From: an uncultured Roseobacter sp.
GTDB lineage: Bacteria > Pseudomonadota > Alphaproteobacteria > Rhodobacterales > Rhodobacteraceae
Reading direction: 5' to 3'
Assembly (NCBI GenBank): GCA_947488305.1
Contig: CANKZM010000005.1
Span: forward strand, 186,001-250,000
DNA length: 64,000 nucleotides
This document shows positions 43,276 through 51,876 of the stretch, one piece after another. The notes beneath the pieces are model-generated. The model searched no databases and was not told the origin of the DNA. It saw only the letters and a program-made list of their open reading frames with translations. The position numbers were made by a program, and so were the translations under genes. The first letter of the stretch is position 1. Every line of letters begins with the position of its first letter.

Positions 43276-44181
43276 TTAGGGTACGTTTCGACGGACGGCC
43301 TCTATATGCCGCGTGAACTCGGGTTGGGCCATCAGCGACTTGCAACGCACAAAGCGTTCGTCGGCGTAGGCGCGGAAGTCTTCTGCGGTGTTCTCGTTTG
43401 CGAGCTGGATTAGACCCCATAGGGTCCAGAGCAGATCGCACATTGCCTTGTAGATCACCATACGACCGTGATCGGCTGTCGAGGGAGCACCGCCAAAGTA
43501 AGCCTCGAGCAGTTCCTTGTCCTGCGCCGCATCGAAGCCGCCCTCAACGGACAAATCACCCAGGTCCCACATTGGATCGTTCATTCCGGCATATTCCCAG
43601 TCGACGATCCACATCCGTTCGCCGGTATCGAGGAAATTCTCGCACAAAGGATCGCAATGACAAGCCACCGGATCAGGCGACGCGGCTTCGAGCACCGACC
43701 GCATCTTTTCTGATTGTGCCACGGCGTCGTGGTATCCTTCCGGCAGCGCCACGTTTTTCGTCGAGAGTACAGCGAGATATTCCTCGATCATCCCGAACAA
43801 ATCGAAACGCGCGGGAAAGGTTGCACCTGACGTGTGAAGGATGCGAAACGCCTCACCAGCCCTGCCCGGCGCACCAGGAATGGCGCGAAAGGCATCCGGG
43901 CTCATTGTGGTAGCGCCTTCGACATAGCGCGTGACCATCACCCCGGTTTCAGGTGCAACGTGGAGCACTTCGGGGCTGACACCCGCGCGCGCGGCTTCTT
44001 CAGCGGCAACCTTCTCGTCCGAGCGGTTTATGTATTCCTCGGTACCCTTGCCCGGCATGCGCAGCACAACGTCGCCTGCGCGGTACACGATGTTGGTTAA
44101 CCCGCCCAGCCGCTCCAGCGGACCATCATATCCGGCAAGTACCGGTATACCCGCAAGCGTTTTGCGCATGTCGTCTTTCAT
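43276..44181 (-). CDS. Choline/ethanolamine-kinase-like phosphotransferase 1
   Basis: A 301-residue LicA/APH-type kinase. The Brenner-type catalytic loop is HCDPLCENF (catalytic Asp and the Mg-binding Asn), followed by the second metal Asp in MWIVDWEYAGMNDPMWDLGDLS. The N-lobe starts LERLGGLTNIVYRAGDVVLRM with the ATP-binding glycine-rich strand. It phosphorylates an alcohol of an amine- or sugar-type substrate, perhaps choline. Divergent from the methyltransferase. Its partner in the island is a second kinase of the same family. Confidence 0.85.
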   Translation of the reverse strand: MKDDMRKTLAGIPVLAGYDGPLERLGGLTNIVYRAGDVVLRMPGKGTEEYINRSDEKVAAEEAARAGVSPEVLHVAPETGVMVTRYVEGATTMSPDAFRAIPGAPGRAGEAFRILHTSGATFPARFDLFGMIEEYLAVLSTKNVALPEGYHDAVAQSEKMRSVLEAASPDPVACHCDPLCENFLDTGERMWIVDWEYAGMNDPMWDLGDLSVEGGFDAAQDKELLEAYFGGAPSTADHGRMVIYKAMCDLLWTLWGLIQLANENTAEDFRAYADERFVRCKSLMAQPEFTRHIEAVRRNVP

Positions 44182-44256
44182 AGTTCACCTCCGTTGCGTC
44201 CCGGGGTATCAATGTGCCCGGCAAGACTTTCCTTTTCTGCCATGGGGATGCGCGAC

Positions 44257-44871
44257 ATGACAAACACTGATCGACATCTGAATGCAGTCTATGGCGCAGA
44301 AAGCGCGGACGACATTGCGCTGCGGTACAATGCGTGGGCTGATGGATACGAAGGCGATATGGCGCAAGCAGGCTATCGGCATCCATCAATAGCGACCGCG
44401 CTCTGTGCCCGGCATCTTCCAATGGGCGCGGCACCGATACTTGATGCTGGTGCGGGTACCGGGCTGGTTGGCGAATGGCTACATCTTATCGGCTACGCCC
44501 AGATCGAGGCACTGGATATCTCCGAGGGTATGTTGGCAGTGGCCCAGAAGAAAGGTGTCTACGATGCGTTTCATCATCATGCGCTGGGTGACCCTTTACC
44601 TTTTGAGGACGGGCGCTTTGCAGGCGTTGTATGCGCGGGCGTCCTGACCACCGGCCATGTCGGTACCGAAGCGCTGCCCGAGTTGGTGCGCAGCACGACC
44701 TCAGGCGGCATTCTGATCCTCACGGTGAAGGAAACACTTTGGACCGGGGAGATGTCAGATTGCCTTGCCGGGTTTGGCCTCGAAATCATTGACGCAACGC
44801 AGCCTTATCTTTCCATGCCGGGCGCCCAGAGTGCGACCCCCAGCCGCGCGGTCGCCCTGAAACGACGTTAA
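44257..44871 (+). CDS. Class I SAM-dependent methyltransferase
   Basis: A 204-residue methyltransferase: PILDAGAGTGLVGEWLH is motif I (GxGxG, SAM binding), IEALDISEGMLAVAQKKG the acidic motif, and VVCAGVLTTGHVG the later strand. The substrate cannot be predicted; it may be an amine given the neighbouring genes. I use the ATG at 44257; in-frame ATG codons 5 and 3 codons earlier are alternatives. It converges on the DMGDH-like gene with a 4 bp overlap. Confidence 0.82.
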   Translation: MTNTDRHLNAVYGAESADDIALRYNAWADGYEGDMAQAGYRHPSIATALCARHLPMGAAPILDAGAGTGLVGEWLHLIGYAQIEALDISEGMLAVAQKKGVYDAFHHHALGDPLPFEDGRFAGVVCAGVLTTGHVGTEALPELVRSTTSGGILILTVKETLWTGEMSDCLAGFGLEIIDATQPYLSMPGAQSATPSRAVALKRR

Positions 44872-47294
44872 CATTTCACGCGGGTATTCTGCGGGTCATA
44901 GAAGGCGCGCAGGGTCACCTCTGCAGGCACGATATCACCAGCGACGTCCAGCGTGTAGCTACCTGAAGTGATCCAATTCTCACTGATGCCGTCGGGGTTG
45001 CGCAGGTAGCCATAACCGATGGCGGCATTCAGAGTATGGCCATACCCGCCAGAGGTCAGATATCCAACGGGGCAACCATCGCGAAGGATTGTCTCGCGAC
45101 CAAGAAGCACCGTTTCGGCGGGCGCACGGAATCCTGCGAAGCGCTTGGTAAGGGGTTGGGCGGACTGCCGCTCCAGAGCGTCCCGACCGATAAAACTGCG
45201 GTTCGACTTCATCTTGACCGCCCACCCCAGCCCGGCTTCAAACGGTGTGTCATTGGGCGTGATGTCCGACGACCATGCCCGGTACCCTTTCTCAAGGCGC
45301 AGGGATTCGAGCGCCTGGTAGCCGACCGGGGCGAGCTTGTCGGCACCTCCGGCGTCCATGAGTGCGTCAAAGACCTGGCCGACCTGTGCTATGGGCACGT
45401 GAAGCTCCCAGCCCAATTCGCCCACATACGTCACGCGGAGAGCGCGCAGCATCACGCCGCCAACAGAGATCTCGCGCGCGCTGCCGAAGGGAAAGGCGTC
45501 ATTCGACAGGTTGGCCGACGTTAACCGCTGAAGAATTGCGCGCGCACGCGGGCCCATCAAAGACAGCGTGCCCCATGCCTCCGTGACGTCTTCAATGGAG
45601 GCGCCTGTTGCTGGCAGGTGATCCGATATCCAGCCGAAATCATGGGTTCGAAAACCGGTACCGGTGACGATATAAAAATGGTCCTCTGCCAGGCGCGCCA
45701 CAGTCAGGTCAGCCTCTATCCCGCCGCGACTATTCAATATCTGTGTATAGGTCAGGCACCCCGGCTGGCGGGTCATGTTGCCTGCGCAGATATGGTCAAG
45801 CGCTGCTTCCGCCGCGCTTCCGGTGACTTCGAACTTTGCAAAGGAAGATTGATCAAACACCCCTGCCGCCTCGCGCACCAAAGCATGTTCCCGACCAACC
45901 TGATCAAACCAACTCGGACGGCCCATGGACTGCTTATCCAGCGCATCCCCTCCGAACCTGTTTGGACGCTCCCAGCCCAGTTTCGATCCGAAGACCGCGC
46001 CTTCCGCACTCAGGCGCTGATAAAGGGGCGAGACAATGCGGGGCCGCCCGCTTTCCATTTCGCTGTGGGGGTAGGAGATCGCGTAGTGTTTGCCGTAAGC
46101 TTCGCAGGTCCGCTCGCAAACCCAATTGCGGTCCTTGTGCAGGTTTGAAAACCGACGGATGTCGACCGGCCAAAGATCGAGCGGCGCTTCGCCCGTGGCA
46201 ACCCAATCGGCGAGAACCCAACCTGCCCCTCCCCCGGCTGCAATGCCGAAGGCGTTGAAGCCTGCCCCGACGAACATATTCGCACATTCAGGGGCTGCGC
46301 CGAGTATGAAATTTCCATCCGGGGTGAAGCTTTCGGGACCATTGATCATCCGCTTCACGCCCGTTGATCCCAGCGCCGGGATACGCTGCATTGCTGCTTC
46401 CATGTGCTGCGCGAAGTGATCGTAATCGTCGTCAAACAGCTGGAATTCCCATTGATCGGGTACATCACCTGTTGTCCACGGCTGAGGGTTCGGCTCGTAA
46501 CCGCCCATGACCAGCCCGCCGACCTCCTCCTTGAAATAGGTCCGCAGGTCTGGATCGCGGATCGTTGGCATTTCGGGGGAGACGCCAGCGACTGGTTCCG
46601 TAATGATGTACTGGTGCCGGATCGGCTGCAAAGGCACGGTGATGCCCGCCTTTTGCCCAAGTTGCCTCGACCACTGACCAGCGGCATTGACGACCTTGTC
46701 GCAACGGATGCGACCCTCGGTAGTTTCGACCGCCGTGATGCGGTTGCCGTCCATCGCAAAGCCGGTTACGCGCACCCTTTCGCGGATTTCAGCGCCATGC
46801 ATCCGCGCGCCCTTGGCAAGCGATTGGGTGATATCGCTTGGGCTCGCTTGACCATCCGTAGGAAGCCAGCTTGCGCCCACAAGATCGTCGACATCCAAAA
46901 GAGGCGCCATCTGGCGCACTTCGTCGGGGGAGATCAGATGCATCTCCATCCCGAAGCTGCGGGCGGTCGTGGCAAGACGTCGGTACTCAAGCCAGCGGTC
47001 CTGATTTGTTGCGAGCCTGAGGCAGCCGGTCATTTTCCAGCCGGTCTCAAGTCCGGTTTCCTCACCCAGCCTCTCGTACAGGCTGACCGAGTATTTCAGA
47101 ACCTGCGTGATGGAGGCTGAAGAGCGCAACTGCCCCACAAGTCCTGCCGCATGCCATGTCGAGCCCGAGGTAAGCGCACCTTGCTCAAGCAACACAACCC
47201 GCAGCTTGTGGTCGCGGGCGAGATGATAAGCGGTCGAACAACCAATGATCCCGCCGCCAATGACAACGACGTCCGCGTCTTCAGGCAAGCTCAT
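44868..47294 (-). CDS. Dimethylglycine/sarcosine dehydrogenase-like flavoprotein
   Basis: An 808-residue enzyme of the DMGDH/SDH family: an N-terminal DAO-type FAD domain with GGGIIG at 13-18 and the covalent-FAD histidine H48 in TSGSTWHAAGLVG, a FAO_M region in the middle, and a C-terminal GcvT-like folate-binding domain. It would oxidatively N-demethylate a methylated amine, passing the one-carbon unit to tetrahydrofolate. Its electron acceptor and exact substrate (dimethylglycine, sarcosine, or a larger N-methylated amino acid) are undetermined. The ATG giving MSLPEDADVV is preferred to one 11 codons upstream. Confidence 0.9.
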   Translation of the reverse strand: MSLPEDADVVVIGGGIIGCSTAYHLARDHKLRVVLLEQGALTSGSTWHAAGLVGQLRSSASITQVLKYSVSLYERLGEETGLETGWKMTGCLRLATNQDRWLEYRRLATTARSFGMEMHLISPDEVRQMAPLLDVDDLVGASWLPTDGQASPSDITQSLAKGARMHGAEIRERVRVTGFAMDGNRITAVETTEGRIRCDKVVNAAGQWSRQLGQKAGITVPLQPIRHQYIITEPVAGVSPEMPTIRDPDLRTYFKEEVGGLVMGGYEPNPQPWTTGDVPDQWEFQLFDDDYDHFAQHMEAAMQRIPALGSTGVKRMINGPESFTPDGNFILGAAPECANMFVGAGFNAFGIAAGGGAGWVLADWVATGEAPLDLWPVDIRRFSNLHKDRNWVCERTCEAYGKHYAISYPHSEMESGRPRIVSPLYQRLSAEGAVFGSKLGWERPNRFGGDALDKQSMGRPSWFDQVGREHALVREAAGVFDQSSFAKFEVTGSAAEAALDHICAGNMTRQPGCLTYTQILNSRGGIEADLTVARLAEDHFYIVTGTGFRTHDFGWISDHLPATGASIEDVTEAWGTLSLMGPRARAILQRLTSANLSNDAFPFGSAREISVGGVMLRALRVTYVGELGWELHVPIAQVGQVFDALMDAGGADKLAPVGYQALESLRLEKGYRAWSSDITPNDTPFEAGLGWAVKMKSNRSFIGRDALERQSAQPLTKRFAGFRAPAETVLLGRETILRDGCPVGYLTSGGYGHTLNAAIGYGYLRNPDGISENWITSGSYTLDVAGDIVPAEVTLRAFYDPQNTRVKC

Positions 47295-47360
47295 GTATGG
47301 TCCTTCCCGGTCTCTTGGCCGGAGCATTCATCTGTGGAGCGAAGAAGGCGCTTGAGCACG

Positions 47361-48251
47361 TTAGAAATCCTTTAAGTAGGTACTGAGCGCAGCCCGGTAC
47401 GTATCGAGATTTTCCTGAGTGTAGGCGCGGTAGTCAAAGTCGATCGTCGACGTGAGTTCAGACACCATGCTCCACATCGCCTCGCGCAGGAGAGACGCGC
47501 ATTTCATGGCGCCGTAGCGTCGCCAGAGATCGCTATCCGGCGGTTCTCCGAAATACTGGCGCAGCATCGCTTCTTCGGCGTCACGCGGCAGGCCCGCGTT
47601 TGTAGCGAGGCCTCCCAGATCAAACAAAGGAGAGTTCAACCCGCCATATTCCCAGTCGATCAGCCAAACCCGATCAGGACCTCGAAGGATATTGGCGGGC
47701 AACAGATCATTATGTCCAAGGACAAGCGATACCGCGCCGACGCGCGTCTCCAGATCCCCGGCCTGTTCCAGCAGAGTGTCGAGGGCAGGCGCGTGATCGG
47801 ATTTGTTGGCGCGCAGATATGCGGCGTAACTGCGCAAAATGTGAAATACCCAGAAACTCAGAACCGGACCGGTCAGAGAGGCTAGCCCGTGTACGTGCAG
47901 TCGACGCACCAGGTCAACAGTTGCGCTAAGCGTGCCAGGATCATGCAGATCTTCGCCGCTCAACGCATCTGCCTCGACATATCGCAGAACAAGTACACCC
48001 GGTTCGGCGTGGACCACCTCTGGCGCAATCCCGGCGGCATGGGCTGCGCGGCTAATCGCAAGCTCGTTCCACCGCATCACCATATGTTCCGGTATGTCAT
48101 GGCCGAGGCGCACCACGAAAGAGTTACCGTTATCGCGGACGAAGACGTTGTGGTTGGTGATCCCGCCTTCGAGCAGCGCCGCGTGATCTGGTGCTTTCCA
48201 GAGTTCCAAGCCAAGTGCTGTCCGGACGGGATTTGCGCCCTGTGACGTCAC
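47361..48251 (-). CDS. Choline/ethanolamine-kinase-like phosphotransferase 2
   Basis: A 296-residue LicA/APH-type kinase starting at GTG, supported by GGAGGAGG about 7 bp upstream. The catalytic loop is GHNDLLPANI, with the metal Asp in VWLIDWEYGGLNSPLFDLGGL. Sequence differs clearly from kinase 1, so they are not a recent duplicate. It sits just upstream of the DMGDH-like gene on the same strand, giving a likely operon. Its substrate may be an amine-containing alcohol; no direct evidence. Confidence 0.85.
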   Translation of the reverse strand: MTSQGANPVRTALGLELWKAPDHAALLEGGITNHNVFVRDNGNSFVVRLGHDIPEHMVMRWNELAISRAAHAAGIAPEVVHAEPGVLVLRYVEADALSGEDLHDPGTLSATVDLVRRLHVHGLASLTGPVLSFWVFHILRSYAAYLRANKSDHAPALDTLLEQAGDLETRVGAVSLVLGHNDLLPANILRGPDRVWLIDWEYGGLNSPLFDLGGLATNAGLPRDAEEAMLRQYFGEPPDSDLWRRYGAMKCASLLREAMWSMVSELTSTIDFDYRAYTQENLDTYRAALSTYLKDF

Positions 48252-48395
48252 TGTATTTCCTCCTCCAGCCCGTCTTTTTTGCAAGCATGTCCAAGTGCAG
48301 GACCAGTTGCAATCCGTTCATTCAGCATCATCCGGCAGCGCCGGGTAACACATTCTGGATACACAAGAGCGGTAAAATGGTCTAGGACGCATACC

Positions 48396-49205
48396 ATGAG
48401 TTTGCACCGACTTCACCTCAGCCCGAACAGAATCGCACCCAGCGATCGCCTTAGCGGTCGCACCGCTCTTATCTCGGGTGGAGCGAACGGAGTGGGTGCG
48501 GCAGCAGTCAGAGCCTTCGTAGCTGCAGGCGCCGAAGTGGCCATTCTGGACCGCGATGGAGCCTCAGGTGCAGCACTTGCCGAAGAGCTTTCCGAAGCTG
48601 GCGCAACAGTCGTCTTTTTGGAAGCAGACGTCTCAAAGGCGGAAGAAGTAGCCCGCGCAGTGGATGCGGTGATTGAGCGTTTTGAGCATATCGACATCCT
48701 GTTCAATCATGCGGGCGACATCATCGTGAAGCCTTTTCTGAGCTATACCATCGAGGACTGGGACCGCATGATGGACAACAATGCCAAAAGCGCGTTCCTC
48801 GTTACCCGTCGTGTTTTGCCCGGCATGATGAAACGTGGCTATGGCAATATCATAAACACCTCTTCGACAGCGATCTCGGTTTGTTCGAAAATGGAAAGCG
48901 CCTATATTGCGTCCAAAGCGGCCATGCACCAGATGGCGCGAGCGGTTGCGGTTGAATTCCGGGATAGTGGTGTGCGGTGCAACCTCATCTGTCCGAACTT
49001 CATCCGCACCAAACACGGCGAAGACGAGATTGAACAATTACGCGCCTACGGGGTGCTGGCCACCGAAGAAGACGTGAATACATTGCAGGGACGTATCTGT
49101 GAGCCGGAGGAGGTCGCGGCTGTTGCACTGTTTCTCGCAAGCGACGAATCGAGCTTCATCAACGGGGCGGAAATCTATGTGGACAATACATTTACGGCGG
49201 TTTGA
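48396..49205 (+). CDS. Short-chain dehydrogenase/reductase 1
   Basis: A 269-residue NAD(P)-dependent oxidoreductase. The cofactor motif is GGANGVG (28-34) after strand LISGG, then FNHAGDIIV (NAG-like) and the catalytic S...YxxxK as TSSTAISVCSKMESAYIASK, in which the serine precedes the tyrosine by the usual distance. The C-terminal EVAAVALFLASDESSFINGAEIYV is standard. It shares an unusually similar C-terminal part with SDR 2. It precedes the GntR gene by only 3 bp. Substrate unknown. Confidence 0.88.
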   Translation: MSLHRLHLSPNRIAPSDRLSGRTALISGGANGVGAAAVRAFVAAGAEVAILDRDGASGAALAEELSEAGATVVFLEADVSKAEEVARAVDAVIERFEHIDILFNHAGDIIVKPFLSYTIEDWDRMMDNNAKSAFLVTRRVLPGMMKRGYGNIINTSSTAISVCSKMESAYIASKAAMHQMARAVAVEFRDSGVRCNLICPNFIRTKHGEDEIEQLRAYGVLATEEDVNTLQGRICEPEEVAAVALFLASDESSFINGAEIYVDNTFTAV

Positions 49206-49208
49206 GCA

Positions 49209-49907
49209 ATGCTTTGGGGTTTGAAACCGGTAAAGCAGCAGGCAGCACACGGGCTTGCGACGGATCGGCTGCGGCGCTCTATCCAACAAGGATTGTTTGT
49301 GCCGGGAGAGCGGCTCGCATCGGAGCGAAAGATGGCCGAGCAGATCGGGATTTCCCGCGTCACTCTGCGCGAAGCGTTGAGCGTCCTTGAGGCCGAGGGT
49401 TTTGTTACGATCCGACGCGGAGCCGCCGGTGGCGCCTTTGTGGCCACCGAAGAAGACTTGCGACAGATCATGTTGCACCAGTACGCTGCCGAACCCGCAC
49501 GGGCGCTTCGGATCGAGGAATACCGCACTCATGCGGAACCTGAGGCGGCACGCCTTGCCGCGATAAGGCGTAGCCCTGCGGACCTCAAGCGCATCGACGC
49601 CGCCGTTGAGGGGTTGGGGGATGCCGCGACCCCAGGTGCAATTCGCCAGCATGAGGCCGCTTTCCATCTGTCGGTGGCGCAAGCGTCTGGGAATCCATAC
49701 TTTGCATCTTCGATCGAGGACGCTTTGGCGGGGCTCGTTCTGCCCTTTCCGCAAGGCGACGCCGGGCGGGAGGCGCAAGCCAGCCAGACGCTTCGCGCAG
49801 CCGTGGCCTCCGCAATTCACGCGCGCCGGGCTGAAGCGGCCTTCACCGCGATGGAGAAGGTCATTGCCGCCAGTCGAGACCGTGCACCGAAATTGAGCGT
49901 TGCCTGA
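49209..49907 (+). CDS. FadR-subfamily GntR transcriptional regulator
   Basis: A 232-residue regulator. The winged HTH is ATDRLRRSIQQGLFVPGERL, ASERKMAEQIGISRVTLREALS, VLEAEGFVTIRRGAAGGAFV, and the C-terminal FCD ligand domain contains HEAAFHLSVAQASGNPYF with metal-binding histidine. FCD regulators usually sense a carboxylic acid or amino sugar metabolite and repress catabolic genes. It lies between the two SDR genes of the island and is probably autoregulated. The inverted repeat at 49942-49958 is a candidate operator. Confidence 0.9.
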   Translation: MLWGLKPVKQQAAHGLATDRLRRSIQQGLFVPGERLASERKMAEQIGISRVTLREALSVLEAEGFVTIRRGAAGGAFVATEEDLRQIMLHQYAAEPARALRIEEYRTHAEPEAARLAAIRRSPADLKRIDAAVEGLGDAATPGAIRQHEAAFHLSVAQASGNPYFASSIEDALAGLVLPFPQGDAGREAQASQTLRAAVASAIHARRAEAAFTAMEKVIAASRDRAPKLSVA

Positions 49908-49941
49908 GGAATGCATGGCGGCATTGACAGCCGCTCAAAAA

Positions 49942-49958
49942 GGTACATTAATTATACC
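49942..49958. promoter_or_regulatory. Candidate GntR operator upstream of SDR 2 and the importer
   Basis: GGTA and TACC arms with a 9 bp A/T-rich centre. FadR-family operators commonly consist of short inverted TGGT/ACCA-type half-sites; the assignment to this GntR is by position only. Confidence 0.45.
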
Positions 49959-49984
49959 ATTATATTTGAGCCTTCGGGGGAAGC

Positions 49985-50794
49985 ATGCCCGGCATTCAGG
50001 AAATTGGCGCGCGGGGCGCGGGCGCTAAAAGACGGTTTGAAGGAAAGTCCGTCCTGATTACCGGCGGCGCTGGCGGCATGGGTCTTGCCGCAAGCCGGAT
50101 GTTTGCTGCGGAAGGTGCACGGGTGTCGGTACTTGACCTTTCGGCGGAGGCGGGTACCGCAATGCAGACCGAGTTGGCTAAAGACGGCCACAAGTCATTT
50201 TTCAAACAGGCGGATCTTTCCCAGCAGGACGACGTCGAAGCGGGGATCGAAGCCGTGCTTGCCAAACAGGGTCAGATTGACGTCTTGTTCAACCACGCGG
50301 GCACGATCATCGTGAAGGCGTTCCACGAAACGGACGAAGCTGATTATGATCGGCTGATGGATATCAACGTGAAATCGGCTTTCATGGTCACACGCAGGGT
50401 TGTGCCGCATATGGTGACACAAGGGGGCGGTTCCATTGTGATCACCGGTTCCATCGGCAGCGGCAAGGCATTCACCTATGAGTCGCTCTATTGCATGTCG
50501 AAGGCGGCCTGCCTGATGCTGTCCAACTCAATTGCGGTAGAATACCGCGATCAGGGCATCCGCTGCAACGCGGTCTGTCCGGGTTTCGTGAAAACGGCCC
50601 ACGGGTTACGGGAGATCGACGAGCTCGATGGATTGGGACAAGAATGGCAGGATGGCGATCTGGCGGCAACGCAGGGACGTATTTGTGAGCCGCATGAGGT
50701 TGCAGCCGCCGCGCTTTTCCTGGCCTCGGATGAGGCGAGTTTTATCAATGGATCGGCGCTCTACGTCGATAATGGCTGGTACGTAAAAGGCTAA
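49985..50794 (+). CDS. Short-chain dehydrogenase/reductase 2
   Basis: A 269-residue SDR, same length as SDR 1. Cofactor motif TGGAGGMG (26-33), NHAGTIIV, and catalytic SIGSGKAFTYESLYCMSKAA with YxxxK. The C-terminal half (EPHEVAAAALFLASDEASFINGSALYVDN) resembles SDR 1 closely. The two may be paralogues acting on successive alcohols or on epimers. Start at the ATG after CGGGGGAAGC. It is the first gene of the importer operon. Confidence 0.88.
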   Translation: MPGIQEIGARGAGAKRRFEGKSVLITGGAGGMGLAASRMFAAEGARVSVLDLSAEAGTAMQTELAKDGHKSFFKQADLSQQDDVEAGIEAVLAKQGQIDVLFNHAGTIIVKAFHETDEADYDRLMDINVKSAFMVTRRVVPHMVTQGGGSIVITGSIGSGKAFTYESLYCMSKAACLMLSNSIAVEYRDQGIRCNAVCPGFVKTAHGLREIDELDGLGQEWQDGDLAATQGRICEPHEVAAAALFLASDEASFINGSALYVDNGWYVKG

Positions 50795-50845
50795 ATTTTG
50801 GCATTCCAAAAAACCGGAAGCCATATGCACATAGGGAGAAATATG

Positions 50846-51811
50846 ATGAAGAATACAAATTGGCTGGCGCGTGCAGCTATCCTTGCCGTGGCATTGACAA
50901 TCTCTGCACCGGCTTCTGCGCAAAGCGTGCCTGAGTCCGACGAAACGATCAAAATCATGACGGCCGACTGGACCAGTATCGGGCTGCAAGGCGAGATCAT
51001 GTCGCTCATCCTTCAAACGGTCGGCTACAATACAGAACTGGTGGTTGCGGACGATTCCGGACGGTATCCTGGGTTCGAGAATGGCGACCTGCATATCGCG
51101 ATGGAAACGTGGCAAACCACGCAGCTTCAGAACCTTGAAAAATCAGTGGCCACGGGCAACGTGCTCGACATGGGTGAAACGGGCCTGCAAGGCGTCGAGG
51201 ACTGGTGGTACCCGATGTACATGAAAGACCGCTGCCCCGGTCTTCCTGATTGGGAAGCATTGAAGGAGTGTGCAGAGGTCTTTGCAACAGCGGATACAGC
51301 ACCGAAAGGACGCTATGTCGGCGGCCCCGTGAGCTGGGGTGATCATGATGAACGCATGATCGCAGCACTCGACTTGCCCTTTGACGTAGTACACCCCGGC
51401 ACTGACGCGGCGATGTTTGCCGAGCTGAAATCGGCTTATGACCGCGAAGCACCGATCGTTCTTTGGGTCTGGCAACCGCACTGGGTAACGTCGGTATATG
51501 AAGGCGAATACGTCCAGTTTCCACAATTCGAAACAGGCTGCTTCGACGATCCGGCGTGGGGCCCGAACGCCGAAGCCACCTATGACTGCGGCAAACCATA
51601 TGGTTGGATCAAGAAGATGGCCTGGGCCGGCGGAGAGCAAGTCTGGCCCTGTGCATACGAGATCGTCCGGAACTACGAGATGACCAACGAAATCATCAGT
51701 GCGCTTCTTGTCGAGATTGATCTGAACGGGCGCTCAACCAGCGAAGTTGCAACAGAATGGCTTCAGAACAACCGTGACACTTGGGAGGGCTGGGCTTCCT
51801 GCGGGCTCTGA
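50846..51811 (+). CDS. Glycine-betaine/proline-type ABC substrate-binding protein
   Basis: A 321-residue periplasmic OpuAC/ProX-type binding protein with a Sec signal peptide (WLARAAILAVALTISAPASA). The mature sequence IKIMTADWTSIGLQGEIMSL with AMETWQTTQ and the following VLWVWQPHWV provides the aromatic residues typical of quaternary-amine pockets. It is probably for betaine- or choline-like ligands. An AGGGAG ribosome site lies 7 bp before ATG 50846; ATG 50843 is equally in frame. A strong hairpin separates it from the permease gene, typical for uneven expression of SBP and membrane genes. Confidence 0.86.
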   Translation: MKNTNWLARAAILAVALTISAPASAQSVPESDETIKIMTADWTSIGLQGEIMSLILQTVGYNTELVVADDSGRYPGFENGDLHIAMETWQTTQLQNLEKSVATGNVLDMGETGLQGVEDWWYPMYMKDRCPGLPDWEALKECAEVFATADTAPKGRYVGGPVSWGDHDERMIAALDLPFDVVHPGTDAAMFAELKSAYDREAPIVLWVWQPHWVTSVYEGEYVQFPQFETGCFDDPAWGPNAEATYDCGKPYGWIKKMAWAGGEQVWPCAYEIVRNYEMTNEIISALLVEIDLNGRSTSEVATEWLQNNRDTWEGWASCGL

Positions 51812-51828
51812 AAGAGTATTGAGTTGAG

Positions 51829-51857
51829 TCGCCCGGCGTCACTCTGGCGCCGGGCGA
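51829..51857 (+). promoter_or_regulatory. Intercistronic hairpin after the binding-protein gene
   Basis: Perfect ten-base stem TCGCCCGGCG / CGCCGGGCGA with a nine-base loop, 18 bp after the stop; no T run beyond TATTTG. Likely stabilises the SBP message and/or partially ends transcription before the permease gene. Confidence 0.6.
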
Positions 51858-51876
51858 TATTTGATTTCATTGGTCA

